A DNA stretch of 64,000 nucleotides from Oscillospiraceae bacterium (GTDB taxonomy: Bacteria; Bacillota; Clostridia; Saccharofermentanales; Saccharofermentanaceae). The notes below the pieces were generated by a model. The model was not told the DNA's origin and ran no database searches. It saw only the letters and a program-made list of their open reading frames with translations. Each line of letters opens with the position of its first letter. Position 1 is the stretch's first letter. The position numbers were made by a program, and so were the translations under genes. Where the stretch lies: NCBI GenBank assembly GCA_902782125.1, contig CACZMA010000004.1, forward strand, positions 62,001 to 126,000, in the 5' to 3' direction. Below, piece by piece: positions 25,897 through 33,926 of the stretch.

Positions 25897-26742
25897 TTAC
25901 ATATCGTTCCTTCGTCTCTCGTAGAAGAACATGAACTGCTGCATGATGCCTGCAGTATCAGGGTAGGGGGAGGTATCGAACGATCCGCCGTAATACCTGT
26001 CCATGATCCTTTGTATCCAGACATCCACAGGGAATCTTCCCGTTCTCGCGAAAGCGAAGAGCATCACGCAGTTCGCCACCTTCGTTCCGACGCCATACAT
26101 GGCCATCAGAGCCTTATACAGATCATCGTCTGACAGCTGTTCAAGTGATGAGGGATCGAGCATGCCGTCTGCAAAGCCCGCAGCGGCCTGCGCTATGTAC
26201 GGCGCACGATAACCTACCCCGGTGTCCTGAAGCCTGTCAAAGGGCAGGGAAGCGAGTTCAGATGGCGTAGGGAAGGCGTGGAAGACATCCTTCGACGGCT
26301 TAACAAACGTATCGCTTAATCCCGGAGCCGGTATTGCCCTGCCGCAGAGCTCGGATATCCTCTCTACAGAGGTTGTTATCGATGGGATCGATCGTCTCTG
26401 GGAGATGATATAGCTGATAACCGTCTCAAAAATATCCTGCTTCAGTATCCTTATCCCGCGGCCGAAGTCTGCAGCTGCCACGAGATAGCTGTCTTCAGGG
26501 TCGATAGACTTCTCGATGGCGGAATAATCCCTTCCGAGGTCGAAGTATCTGAACCAGATGCTTTCGAATTCCTTCTCACTGCATGAGAATGCATAGCTGC
26601 CGTCTCCGATATCCGCTATCTGAAGATATCTGCCGTAAGCCACAAGCTCGCAGTGGGTATCATCGAGCATCTTTATCCTGAACGCCTGACCGGAGTCAGC
26701 GATCTTGGACAGTGAGAAATACTCGATCTTACGGATTGTCAT
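25897..26742 (-). CDS. 8-oxoguanine DNA glycosylase/AP lyase (OGG1 family)
   Basis: This 281-residue base-excision repair enzyme has the N-terminal domain motif GQAFR (18-22), as in OGG1 (GQSFR). The helix-hairpin-helix MYGVGTKVANC carries the catalytic Lys at 221, and FPVDVWI holds the catalytic Asp at 240. It should excise 8-oxoguanine and nick the abasic site. Length matches the bacterial OGG1/3-methyladenine glycosylase II-like family. Its start overlaps the stop of the upstream methyltransferase by 4 nt, so the two form a small operon. It converges on the tRNA-Leu terminator. Confidence 0.87.
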   Translation of the reverse strand: MTIRKIEYFSLSKIADSGQAFRIKMLDDTHCELVAYGRYLQIADIGDGSYAFSCSEKEFESIWFRYFDLGRDYSAIEKSIDPEDSYLVAAADFGRGIRILKQDIFETVISYIISQRRSIPSITTSVERISELCGRAIPAPGLSDTFVKPSKDVFHAFPTPSELASLPFDRLQDTGVGYRAPYIAQAAAGFADGMLDPSSLEQLSDDDLYKALMAMYGVGTKVANCVMLFAFARTGRFPVDVWIQRIMDRYYGGSFDTSPYPDTAGIMQQFMFFYERRRNDM

Positions 26743-27944
26743 ACTTTGGGATCCAGCTTGAAGTAATTGTTGAGATGGCAGAGGATATTGCCGTTATATA
26801 GCTTAATGCGCTTATCAGCCCTGAAGCCCGTCGCATCCTCGAATGTGGATTCGGGGGTGATCACCGACAGTCTTACGCCTCGCCTGCACTTGCCTGAACC
26901 GGTAAGATATGTCCTCGCGATCATGCGGTAGATGTCATCTGCTTCCTCAGGCGTCATGAGTCTTCCTCCGTAGGGAGGATTTGTCAGAATTAGCTGACGG
27001 TCAAAGCCTGTCTTGGAAGCAAGCTTCTCTGGTGTCATATCACGGCAATCTGCCACATCGAACTTAACAAAGTCTGCGACACCTGCCGCCCGGGCATTCT
27101 TTCTTGCGGATTCCACCGCGCGTCTGTCTATGTCAGAGCCATAGAAGAAGCAGTCATCGAGCGGAGAGAGGTCTTCGCCTTCAACAGCCTCTTCAAGTGC
27201 TCTCCTGCGCATCTCAGGACCGATATAGGGCAGAGCCTCATATGCAAAATGTCTCTGCTTGCCGGGAGCGATACCGAGAGCCATCTGAGCGGCTTCAATG
27301 ACGATGGTACCAGACCCGCAGAAGGGGTCATAGAGGGCTTCGTATTTGAAGGGTTCATAGTGAGACAGGGATACCATGCCTGCTCCCAGAGTCTCTTTGA
27401 TCGGTGCTTCGTGTGTAAGAGGACGGTAGCCGCGCTTATGCAGACCGTCACCGGTGGTATCGATCATCATGCGGCAATGGTCATTGACTATGCCGAACTG
27501 GATCCTTACTGTTCCTTTGGCAGAGTCTTCGTAGAGAACGGAATCCTCCCTGACGCCTCTGGATGACAGTATGCTCCTGACAACAGCCTTCTTAGACAGA
27601 GACTGCAGTGCAGGAACGCCGTATAGCTTGGACTTCCTGGAGAAACCGTTGACAACGAAAGCATACCCCTCGGGTATAAAGTCATTCCAGGGAAGATCAC
27701 GGCATTCGTCGAAATAACTGTCGAAATCTTCGGCATCGAACTCTCCCGCAACAAAGAAGACACGCTCGCCGCGTCTGACGTTCATATTCACTCGGGCAAC
27801 ATCCAATGCCCATGACGTATCATCGCATTCAAGAGTGACTACACCGTCCGAGACACTTATCCTCGAACGCTCGTATCCGATTGCTTCAAGATCTTCTCTT
27901 GTAGGGGTCTCCAGACCAAAAAGAGTGGTAATTATTATCTTCAT
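26739..27944 (-). CDS. THUMP-domain class I RNA methyltransferase (RlmL N-terminal half/YpsC-like)
   Basis: This 401-residue protein has an N-terminal ferredoxin-like/THUMP region (residues 1 to ~155, starting KIIITTLFGLE). A Rossmann methyltransferase domain follows, with DPFCGSGTIVIEAAQMA for SAM binding and LTNPPYGGR, the NPPY catalytic motif of N2-guanine or N6-adenine methyltransferases. The family methylates 23S rRNA. The ATG at 27944 is preferred over an in-frame TTG 8 codons upstream, because that TTG would lie upstream of the -10 box. There is no SD, and a perfect TATAAT ends 6 nt before the ATG, so the mRNA looks leaderless. Confidence 0.85.
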   Translation of the reverse strand: MKIIITTLFGLETPTREDLEAIGYERSRISVSDGVVTLECDDTSWALDVARVNMNVRRGERVFFVAGEFDAEDFDSYFDECRDLPWNDFIPEGYAFVVNGFSRKSKLYGVPALQSLSKKAVVRSILSSRGVREDSVLYEDSAKGTVRIQFGIVNDHCRMMIDTTGDGLHKRGYRPLTHEAPIKETLGAGMVSLSHYEPFKYEALYDPFCGSGTIVIEAAQMALGIAPGKQRHFAYEALPYIGPEMRRRALEEAVEGEDLSPLDDCFFYGSDIDRRAVESARKNARAAGVADFVKFDVADCRDMTPEKLASKTGFDRQLILTNPPYGGRLMTPEEADDIYRMIARTYLTGSGKCRRGVRLSVITPESTFEDATGFRADKRIKLYNGNILCHLNNYFKLDPKV

Positions 27945-27950
27945 GCAGAG

Positions 27951-27956
27951 ATTATA
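27951..27956 (-). promoter_or_regulatory. -10 box of a leaderless promoter
   Basis: TATAAT on the minus strand is followed by 6 nt (CTCTGC) and the ATG of the methyltransferase. No matching -35 at 16-18 bp is evident. A TTGAGA lies at 22 bp, which is too far. Confidence 0.5.
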
Positions 27957-28275
27957 TACTAAATCCAAAAGCAGTAGTTCTCAAAAAGTCTTAAATTATC
28001 TTGTCAAGCACTTTTTTATGTTTTTGCCTGTCCTTGTACGGTGGACACATGAAAACGAACATATGTAACAAAACCTTGAGAATGCCTAAAATAAAGGGCT
28101 TCACGAAAACTGTAAACACGCCTTAACCGTTTTGTCAAGAAATTGACATAAAATGCAAATCGTTGATATTAAGGCGTTTGAGGGACATTAAAATGCAAAA
28201 TGCTTGTTTTTGAGTTATCAACAGAGTTTTGAACATTATGAACATTCCGAACTCTCACCGACACGGATTTAATAT
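27957..28275. other. Intergenic region with nested inverted repeats
   Basis: This A/T-rich 320-nt stretch separates the divergent methyltransferase and proA genes. I see no gene in it. It holds the outer inverted repeat ACGCCTTAA (28118-28126) and TTAAGGCGT (28169-28177), enclosing an inner one, TGTCAA-gaaa-TTGACA (about 28133-28148). It also holds a LexA-like half site (CGAACATATG near 28057) and tandem GAACATT near 28231. None of these can be assigned with confidence. Confidence 0.5.
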
Positions 28276-28283
28276 GCTATAAT
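28276..28283 (+). promoter_or_regulatory. Extended -10 promoter of proA
   Basis: TGC-TATAAT (TATAAT 28278-28283) is 28 bp before the ATG, with the SD GGGGAGG between. No good -35 is present, as expected for an extended -10 promoter. Confidence 0.6.
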
Positions 28284-28310
28284 CTCATAAATTTATAAGG
28301 GGAGGCGCCT

Positions 28311-29591
28311 ATGTCAGAACTAATAGAGAAGGCCGCAACAGCAAAGCAAGCATCATTCAAGCTGGCCACTCTCCCAAGCGATCTTAAGAATAAGGCGCTG
28401 GAAGCGATCGCTGCCGCACTCGAAGCAAATAAGGATTCTATCTTCGAAGCTAATTCGGCTGACCTTCAGGCTGCGGAAGAAGCAAGACTTGAGAAGCCTA
28501 TCATCAAGAGGCTCAAGTTCCAGGATGAGAAGCTCAGGGATTCCGTTGAAGGCATCAAGAGCCTTATCACGCTTGAAGATCCGGTCGGTAAGGTCAAGCT
28601 TCATACAACGCTTGATGACGGATTAGAACTTTACCGTGTTACGTGCCCTATAGGTGTTATAGGTGTTATTTTCGAGAGCAGGCCTGATGCGCTGGTGCAG
28701 ATCGCATCCCTGTGTCTCAAGAGCGGCAATGCCGTTTTCCTTAAGGGCGGATCCGAAGCTGCGAACAGTAATAAGATCCTTGCTGATATCATCTACAAGG
28801 CCGGTGTTGAGTCCGGACTTCCCGAGGGATGGCTGAATCTCATGACAACCCGCGGCGAGATCAGTGAGATGCTGAAGCTCGATGAGTATCTGGATCTCAT
28901 CATTCCCCGCGGTTCCAATGCTTTCGTGCAGTACATAATGCAGAATACGTCCATTGCCGTATTAGGTCATGCCGACGGCGTCTGCCATACATACATCCAT
29001 AAGGATGCCGATCCTGCGAAGGCTCTCAAGGTCGCAGTCGATGCCAAGACGCAGTATGTCTCGGTCTGCAATGCCACAGAGACTTTCCTTGTAGACAGAG
29101 AACTTGAAGATACTCTTCTGGTTCAGCTTGTTGATACGCTCAGGAATGCGGGAGTAGAGCTTTACGGAGATGAATCCATGCAGGAGAAGTTCGGTGCACT
29201 GCCCGCTGAGGAGTGGCATCACGAATATCTCGACATGAAGTGCTCCATCAAGGTCGTATCAGGTCTTGATGAAGCCGTAGAGCACATTAACAGATACGGC
29301 TCGGGTCATACCGATGCGATCATTACCGAAGACAAGGAAGCAGCTGAGAAGTTCATGCTCGCAGTTGATTCCGGCAGCGTTCTCGTCAACTGCTCCACCA
29401 GATTTGCAGACGGCTTCAGGTACGGCTTCGGCGCAGAGGTCGGCGTATCCACATCCAAAATACATGCCAGGGGACCTGTCGGTCTTGAAGGACTCGTATC
29501 CTATAAGTACAAGATCTACGGCTCGGGCAATATCGTAGGCGACTATGCATCGGGCGCGAGAACATTCAAACACATACATCACGATATCTGA
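28311..29591 (+). CDS. proA: Glutamate-5-semialdehyde dehydrogenase (gamma-glutamyl phosphate reductase)
   Basis: ProA reduces gamma-glutamyl phosphate to glutamate semialdehyde with NADPH, the second step of proline synthesis. The 426-residue product matches the family along its length: GVIFESRPDALVQIASLCLKSGN, LKGGSEA, the catalytic cysteine in YVSVCNATET and the C-terminal HIHARGPVGLEGL-like stretch (STSKIHARGPVGLEGL). The start has an SD, GGGGAGG. proB is not adjacent, which is unusual because proB and proA are often an operon. Here the next gene is rpiB, 18 nt downstream. Confidence 0.95.
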   Translation: MSELIEKAATAKQASFKLATLPSDLKNKALEAIAAALEANKDSIFEANSADLQAAEEARLEKPIIKRLKFQDEKLRDSVEGIKSLITLEDPVGKVKLHTTLDDGLELYRVTCPIGVIGVIFESRPDALVQIASLCLKSGNAVFLKGGSEAANSNKILADIIYKAGVESGLPEGWLNLMTTRGEISEMLKLDEYLDLIIPRGSNAFVQYIMQNTSIAVLGHADGVCHTYIHKDADPAKALKVAVDAKTQYVSVCNATETFLVDRELEDTLLVQLVDTLRNAGVELYGDESMQEKFGALPAEEWHHEYLDMKCSIKVVSGLDEAVEHINRYGSGHTDAIITEDKEAAEKFMLAVDSGSVLVNCSTRFADGFRYGFGAEVGVSTSKIHARGPVGLEGLVSYKYKIYGSGNIVGDYASGARTFKHIHHDI

Positions 29592-29609
29592 TCATCCGGA
29601 GGTAACACA

Positions 29610-30065
29610 ATGATAGTATCCATAGCATCTGACCACGCAGGTTATGACTTAAGACAGCAGGTAATAGCACATCTCAAGGAGAAGGGCTTTGAAGTCCTTG
29701 ATGGCGGCGCGACAAACGGAACCGACGCTTATTCCTATGTCGAAGCCGGCAAGAAGATCGCAGAAGACGTCTTAAGCGGCAGAGCAGACCGCGGAATCGC
29801 CATCTGCGGCACGGGCATCGGCATCTCTCTTGTCGTTAATAAGTACAAGGGCATAAGATGCGGCCTCTGTTGCAATGAGTTCATGGCAAAGATGAGCCGT
29901 CAGCATAATGATGCCAATGTTCTTGCTTTCGGTGCCAGAGTCGTAGGTAAGGGTGTGGCACTCGGTATGGTTGACGCTTTCTTCGAAGCGGAGTTCCTCG
30001 GCGGAAGACACGCAGAGAGGGTAGGAGACCTTACAAAGCTTGAAGAAGAGCACTTCAAGGCTTAA
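29610..30065 (+). CDS. rpiB: Ribose-5-phosphate isomerase B
   Basis: This 151-residue RpiB/LacAB family sugar isomerase interconverts ribose-5-phosphate and ribulose-5-phosphate. The ASDHAGYDLR start holds the Asp-His pair (8-9), and ICGTGIGIS contains the catalytic Cys66. The motif RQHNDANVLAFGARVVG near residue 100 is conserved. It starts 18 nt after proA with SD GGAGG, so the two are probably co-transcribed. A hairpin follows before the ATP synthase operon. Confidence 0.94.
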   Translation: MIVSIASDHAGYDLRQQVIAHLKEKGFEVLDGGATNGTDAYSYVEAGKKIAEDVLSGRADRGIAICGTGIGISLVVNKYKGIRCGLCCNEFMAKMSRQHNDANVLAFGARVVGKGVALGMVDAFFEAEFLGGRHAERVGDLTKLEEEHFKA

Positions 30066-30089
30066 AGAAATACAAACTATAGACATCGG

Positions 30090-30120
30090 AGCCGGCTCTT
30101 CTGGGCCGGCTTATCAGTTT
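30090..30120 (+). terminator. Putative terminator before the ATP synthase operon
   Basis: AGCCGGC (30090-30096) and GCCGGCT (30105-30111) form a 7-bp stem with an 8-nt loop. The tail TTATCAGTTTT is only partly T-rich. Confidence 0.6.
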
Positions 30121-30198
30121 TAATAGACGATTTTTGTAATTTGTCTGTTCTTTTCTTCTAATATAAGAGTAAAATGTACGGGTATAAGGAGGAGAGTT

Positions 30199-31077
30199 AT
30201 GATTGCTATTCAACTAGCCGGCGGCAATTGGTTTGCCGAGTTCTGGGAATCATTTCTCAGACAACTCGCAGAACGATTCCAGATCGGCGATATAGGAGAG
30301 GAGATCAACCACGGCATACTGCAGTGGCAGCACACTTTCTTTGATATCCAGAGCATACCCGTAGTTCTTACAGATGCGATAATCGTTACTTGGATCGCGG
30401 TCATCGCCATGATCATACTGTTCAGATGCATGGTAGGTAAGGATACCATAAGACCCAAGGGTAAGCAGACTGTTCTTTGGCTGCTTACGGAGCTTATCAT
30501 TAAGACTGCAATGGAATTTGGAATGAACAGGGACGAGGCCGAGAAGGTCCTTCCTATGATCGGTACATTCGGTATCGTTATCGGCGGATGCAACATTATC
30601 TCATTCCTTAAGATATCCCCGCCGGCAAAGAACATCGCTTTCCCTGCTGCAATGGCTATCATAGCGATAATCTTTGTTATCGTTACGTCGATCAGGTTCA
30701 TAGGGTTCAAGGGATTCTGGGTATACATGACCCAGCCCATGGCAGGACTGCTGCCGTTCAAGATCCTTGATTTTGTTATCAAGCCGATGTCGCTCGCACT
30801 CAGACTTTTTGGTAATGTATTCGGCGCTTTCGTATTCATGGAATTCCTGTCCATCGTTGCGCCCATCATCGTTCCCGGTCTGTTCGGACTTTGGTTCGAC
30901 TTGGCGGACGGCATCCTTCAGGCGATCATATTCGCTTATCTTACGATGTCCTATATCGGCGAGATCGTCGAGGTCGGACATGAGTACAAGGAGCATCCTG
31001 AAGAATTTGCAAAGAAGAAGAAAGAGAAAAAATCCAAGAAGAATGCAAAGACTGTTACTGCAGATGCAGTCGCTTGA
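30199..31077 (+). CDS. atpB: F1Fo ATP synthase subunit a
   Basis: This 292-residue integral membrane stator subunit provides the ion half-channels facing the c-ring. The essential Arg is R202 in PMSLALRLFGNVFGAF. About six hydrophobic segments are present, including the final one before SYIGEIVEVGHE. It ends with a highly basic tail (residues ~268-285, KKKKEKKSKK), longer than usual. It is the first gene of the atp operon. No atpI precedes it. SD GGAGGAG lies just upstream of the ATG. Confidence 0.95.
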   Translation: MIAIQLAGGNWFAEFWESFLRQLAERFQIGDIGEEINHGILQWQHTFFDIQSIPVVLTDAIIVTWIAVIAMIILFRCMVGKDTIRPKGKQTVLWLLTELIIKTAMEFGMNRDEAEKVLPMIGTFGIVIGGCNIISFLKISPPAKNIAFPAAMAIIAIIFVIVTSIRFIGFKGFWVYMTQPMAGLLPFKILDFVIKPMSLALRLFGNVFGAFVFMEFLSIVAPIIVPGLFGLWFDLADGILQAIIFAYLTMSYIGEIVEVGHEYKEHPEEFAKKKKEKKSKKNAKTVTADAVA

Positions 31078-31106
31078 TAAGGTTTTAATTTTAGGAGGAT
31101 AAATAT

Positions 31107-31397
31107 ATGACAAATCTGGTTTTGAGCATCATGCCCGTAATACTTGCTGCGGCTGAAGCAGCACCTGTTGATCCTAAGGCTATGGCAGCTTTGGGTGCAG
31201 GTATCGCAATAGGTCTCGGTGCGCTCGGTTCATCACTTGCAATGGGTAATCTTGCAGGCAAAGCTCTCGAATCAGGAGCAAGACAGCCTGAGATCTTCTC
31301 CAAGATCCAGACACTCATGCTCATGGCCATCGTATTCATAGAGTCACTTTGTATCTATTCACTGGTCGTAGCACTCCTTTTGATCTTTACATTCTGA
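31107..31397 (+). CDS. atpE: F1Fo ATP synthase subunit c
   Basis: This 96-residue hairpin of two membrane helices oligomerises as the rotor ring. The ion-carrying carboxylate is E79 in FIESLCIYSLV, and the loop is GARQPE (57-62). The second helix has Ser80 and Tyr84 as in Na+-type rings. The first-helix Gln that completes a Na+ site (GQG in Ilyobacter-type proteins) is Met46 here. Ion specificity therefore cannot be called. An N-terminal stretch of about 20 residues before the first helix is longer than usual and hydrophobic. Confidence 0.95.
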   Translation: MTNLVLSIMPVILAAAEAAPVDPKAMAALGAGIAIGLGALGSSLAMGNLAGKALESGARQPEIFSKIQTLMLMAIVFIESLCIYSLVVALLLIFTF

Positions 31398-31416
31398 TAC
31401 TTGAGGAAAAGAAATT

Positions 31417-31995
31417 ATGTATTTTGAAGCAATAAATCTGCTGTTTGAGGCTGAAGAGGTAGCTGCTGAGTCATCTCTCTTCTCGCCTGATCAGTTCGCG
31501 GGATATGCAGTTACTGCACTGCTTACCGCGGTCAATGTCCTTGTTGCGTATATTGTGATCAAGAAGTTCATCTTCAAGCCTATCGTAAAGATGATCCACA
31601 ACAGGGAAGAGGCTCTTAACGGAGAGCTCGATGCTGCAGCAAAGTCAAAGGAAGAGGCAGAGGGCGTTGTGGCAATGTCCAAGCAGACCGTTGACGACGC
31701 CCGTAAGAAGGCTTCCGAGATCCTGGAAGAAGCTCAGGAGACTGCAAACAAGCAGTCTGAACTCATAATCAAAAAGGCAAATACTGATGCATCCGAGATC
31801 CTTCTTCGTGCCGAAGAAGATGTTGCAAGGATGAAGCGTGTTGCCCTTGAAGAGATGAAGGATGATCTCACGGATCTTGCCGTACAGATTGCCCGTAAAG
31901 TACTGGGTGATGCTGTTGACCAGAGCACCCTTGAGGCATCTGCAGCCAAGTACACCGATGAAGTAATCGAAGCAGAGGTGAAGAAGAGTGAGTGA
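31417..31995 (+). CDS. atpF: F1Fo ATP synthase subunit b
   Basis: This 192-residue peripheral-stalk subunit has one membrane span near residues 28-50 (VTALLTAVNVLVAYIVIKKFIF), then a long charged alpha-helical stretch (60-190) that forms the dimeric stalk. It ends with IARKVLGDAVDQSTLE, the usual delta/F1-binding end. It is a normal-looking b protein, not a b-delta fusion as in mycobacteria. Its 3' end overlaps the GTG of the next gene by 8 nt, exactly where atpH normally sits. Confidence 0.93.
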   Translation: MYFEAINLLFEAEEVAAESSLFSPDQFAGYAVTALLTAVNVLVAYIVIKKFIFKPIVKMIHNREEALNGELDAAAKSKEEAEGVVAMSKQTVDDARKKASEILEEAQETANKQSELIIKKANTDASEILLRAEEDVARMKRVALEEMKDDLTDLAVQIARKVLGDAVDQSTLEASAAKYTDEVIEAEVKKSE

Positions 31996-33913
31996 GCCCG
32001 TATCAAACAAGGACAAGAAGTCCAAGTCTAAGGGTCCGCTCCTTCGTGTAGAGACTGCGGGTGATATCCCTGAAGATAAGCTCAAGGTAATGACCGCGAA
32101 GTTCGCGGAAGTCAATGAGATAGCCGATTACAGGCTGTCCATTGAAGTCAAGCCCGAGCTTATCGGAGGCTTTATCATCTACTTCCACGGCAACCGCTAT
32201 GACTATTCTGTAGGCGGACAGCTTGGCAGGATCAACAACTTCATGAAGCGTACCCGTGCCATCAATTCCATGGATAAGACCGGTTCCACCGAGTTCTCCA
32301 AGGAAGAGGTCAGACGCGACCTCGAAGCGGCACTTTCCAAGTTCACTGAGACTCCTGCATCCAGCATCGACAGTGCTGAAGTATGGAATCTTAATGAAGA
32401 TGATCTCAATAAGCGTGTAGAGGAGAGCTTCAAGGTCAATGATCTCGTCGACGAAGTAGGTACAGTATCTGCTATAAGCGACGGAGTTGCCCAGGTATCA
32501 GGCCTCAGGCACTGTATGCTCTCTGAGCTTATCTCTTTCTCATCCGGTGCCACCGGCATCGCGATGAATCTCGAGAAGACAAAGGTCGGTGTAGTCCTTC
32601 TCACTGGTGAAGATACCATCTGTGAGGGAATGTCCTGTAAGAGAACAATGACAACAGTATCCGTGCCTGTAGGCAACGGTATGCTCGGAAGAGTCGTTGA
32701 TCCTCTCGGAAGGCCGATCGACGGCAAAGGTCTTATCAGATATACGGAGACCAGACCCATCGAGTCTCCGGCTCCCGGCATCGTTGACAGATCACCGGTC
32801 AATAAGCCCCTTATGACCGGTATTACAGCGATCGATGCTCTTACGCCTATCGGAAGAGGTCAGCGTGAGCTTATCATCGGCGACCGTCAGACAGGTAAGA
32901 CCGCCATCGCTCTCGATACAATCATCAATCAGGCCGGCAAGGACGTTATCTGTGTCTATGTTGCCATCGGTCAGAAGATGAGTACCATCGTATCTACCAA
33001 GAACCTTCTGGATAAGCACGGCGCTGCCGACTACACGGTAGTTGTTGCGGCATCCGCTTCGGATTCTGCTGCCATGCAGTACATAGCTCCATTCTCGGCA
33101 TGTGCCATCGCCGAGAAGTTCATGTACGATTACCATAAGGACGTTCTTATCGTATATGACGATCTGTCAAAACACGCACAGGCGTACAGAGCGATCTCAC
33201 TGCTCCTTAGAAGACCTCCGGGAAGAGAAGCTTATCCGGGTGATGTCTTCTATCTGCATTCGAGACTTCTCGAGCGTGCAGCCAAGCTCTCCGACGAGAA
33301 GGGCGGCGGTTCGATCACCGCGCTTCCGATCGTAGAGACCCTGGGTAACGATATCTCGGCTTATATCCCGACCAACGTAATCTCGATTACAGACGGTCAG
33401 ATTTATCTTGCTCCCGAGCTCTTCTTCTCGGGTCAGAGACCTGCGATCAACGTCGGTCTGTCAGTATCCCGTGTAGGCGGTGCTGCTCAGACAAAAGCAG
33501 TCAAGAAGGTCGGCGGACCTCTCCGTATCTCGCTTGCACAGGCGAGGGAGATGGCGTCTTTCGCGCAGTTCGGATCTGACCTTGATGAGAATACACAGCT
33601 GCAGATAGCACGAGGCGTTATCCTGAATGAAGTCCTGAAGCAGGAACAGTTCTCGCCCTGGTCGATGGCGGAAGAGGTAATAATCCTTTACATCGCTACG
33701 ACCGACAAGATGAACTTCCTTGCAAAGGAAGACATTGATGACTACTACAAGGGTTTTGTTAATTTCGTTAAGGCAAGCCACCACGATATCATCGATTCAC
33801 TCATGCTCGGTGAGACGCTTACTGACGACATTAAGGAGAGGCTTGAATCCGCCAACGAGGAGTTCAAGGCTAATTTCCTTGCCGTACATACTGAGTACGG
33901 TCAGGAGGAATGA
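31988..33913 (+). CDS. atpA: F1Fo ATP synthase delta (C-terminal domain)-alpha fusion
   Basis: This 641-residue protein is about 135 residues longer than a standard alpha subunit. Residues 1-18 are a Lys/Ser-rich lead. Residues ~18-90 match the C-terminal domain of delta/OSCP, with VKPELIGGFIIYFHGNRYD then SVGGQLGRI. Residues ~91-145 link to alpha. From ~152 (LVDEVGTVSAISDGVAQVSGL) it is ordinary alpha, with the P-loop GDRQTGKT at 298-305, VYDDLSKHA, RRPPGREAYPGDVFYLHSRLLERAA and the Arg-finger VSRVGG. The delta N-terminal domain is absent. The GTG start overlaps atpF. No ATG, GTG or TTG occurs in frame near the usual alpha start, so an ordinary-length alpha could only come from processing. 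Internal Met86 and Met95 have no clear SD. Confidence 0.92.
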   Translation: MSEPVSNKDKKSKSKGPLLRVETAGDIPEDKLKVMTAKFAEVNEIADYRLSIEVKPELIGGFIIYFHGNRYDYSVGGQLGRINNFMKRTRAINSMDKTGSTEFSKEEVRRDLEAALSKFTETPASSIDSAEVWNLNEDDLNKRVEESFKVNDLVDEVGTVSAISDGVAQVSGLRHCMLSELISFSSGATGIAMNLEKTKVGVVLLTGEDTICEGMSCKRTMTTVSVPVGNGMLGRVVDPLGRPIDGKGLIRYTETRPIESPAPGIVDRSPVNKPLMTGITAIDALTPIGRGQRELIIGDRQTGKTAIALDTIINQAGKDVICVYVAIGQKMSTIVSTKNLLDKHGAADYTVVVAASASDSAAMQYIAPFSACAIAEKFMYDYHKDVLIVYDDLSKHAQAYRAISLLLRRPPGREAYPGDVFYLHSRLLERAAKLSDEKGGGSITALPIVETLGNDISAYIPTNVISITDGQIYLAPELFFSGQRPAINVGLSVSRVGGAAQTKAVKKVGGPLRISLAQAREMASFAQFGSDLDENTQLQIARGVILNEVLKQEQFSPWSMAEEVIILYIATTDKMNFLAKEDIDDYYKGFVNFVKASHHDIIDSLMLGETLTDDIKERLESANEEFKANFLAVHTEYGQEE

Positions 33914-33926
33914 AGGTAATTAACTG

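Noticed and set aside
28215..28223. A DnaA-box-like TTATCAACA near proA
   Set aside because: A single imperfect copy with no cluster of boxes, no dnaA or dnaN nearby and no AT-rich unwinding region pattern.
30210..30914. A 234-codon open frame antisense to atpB
   Set aside because: It is a shadow of a hydrophobic membrane protein gene and has no recognisable protein features.
32220..32420. A separate internal start that would give an ordinary-length alpha subunit
   Set aside because: No ATG, GTG or TTG lies in frame near the usual alpha N-terminus. Met86 and Met95 are upstream of it and lack a convincing SD.
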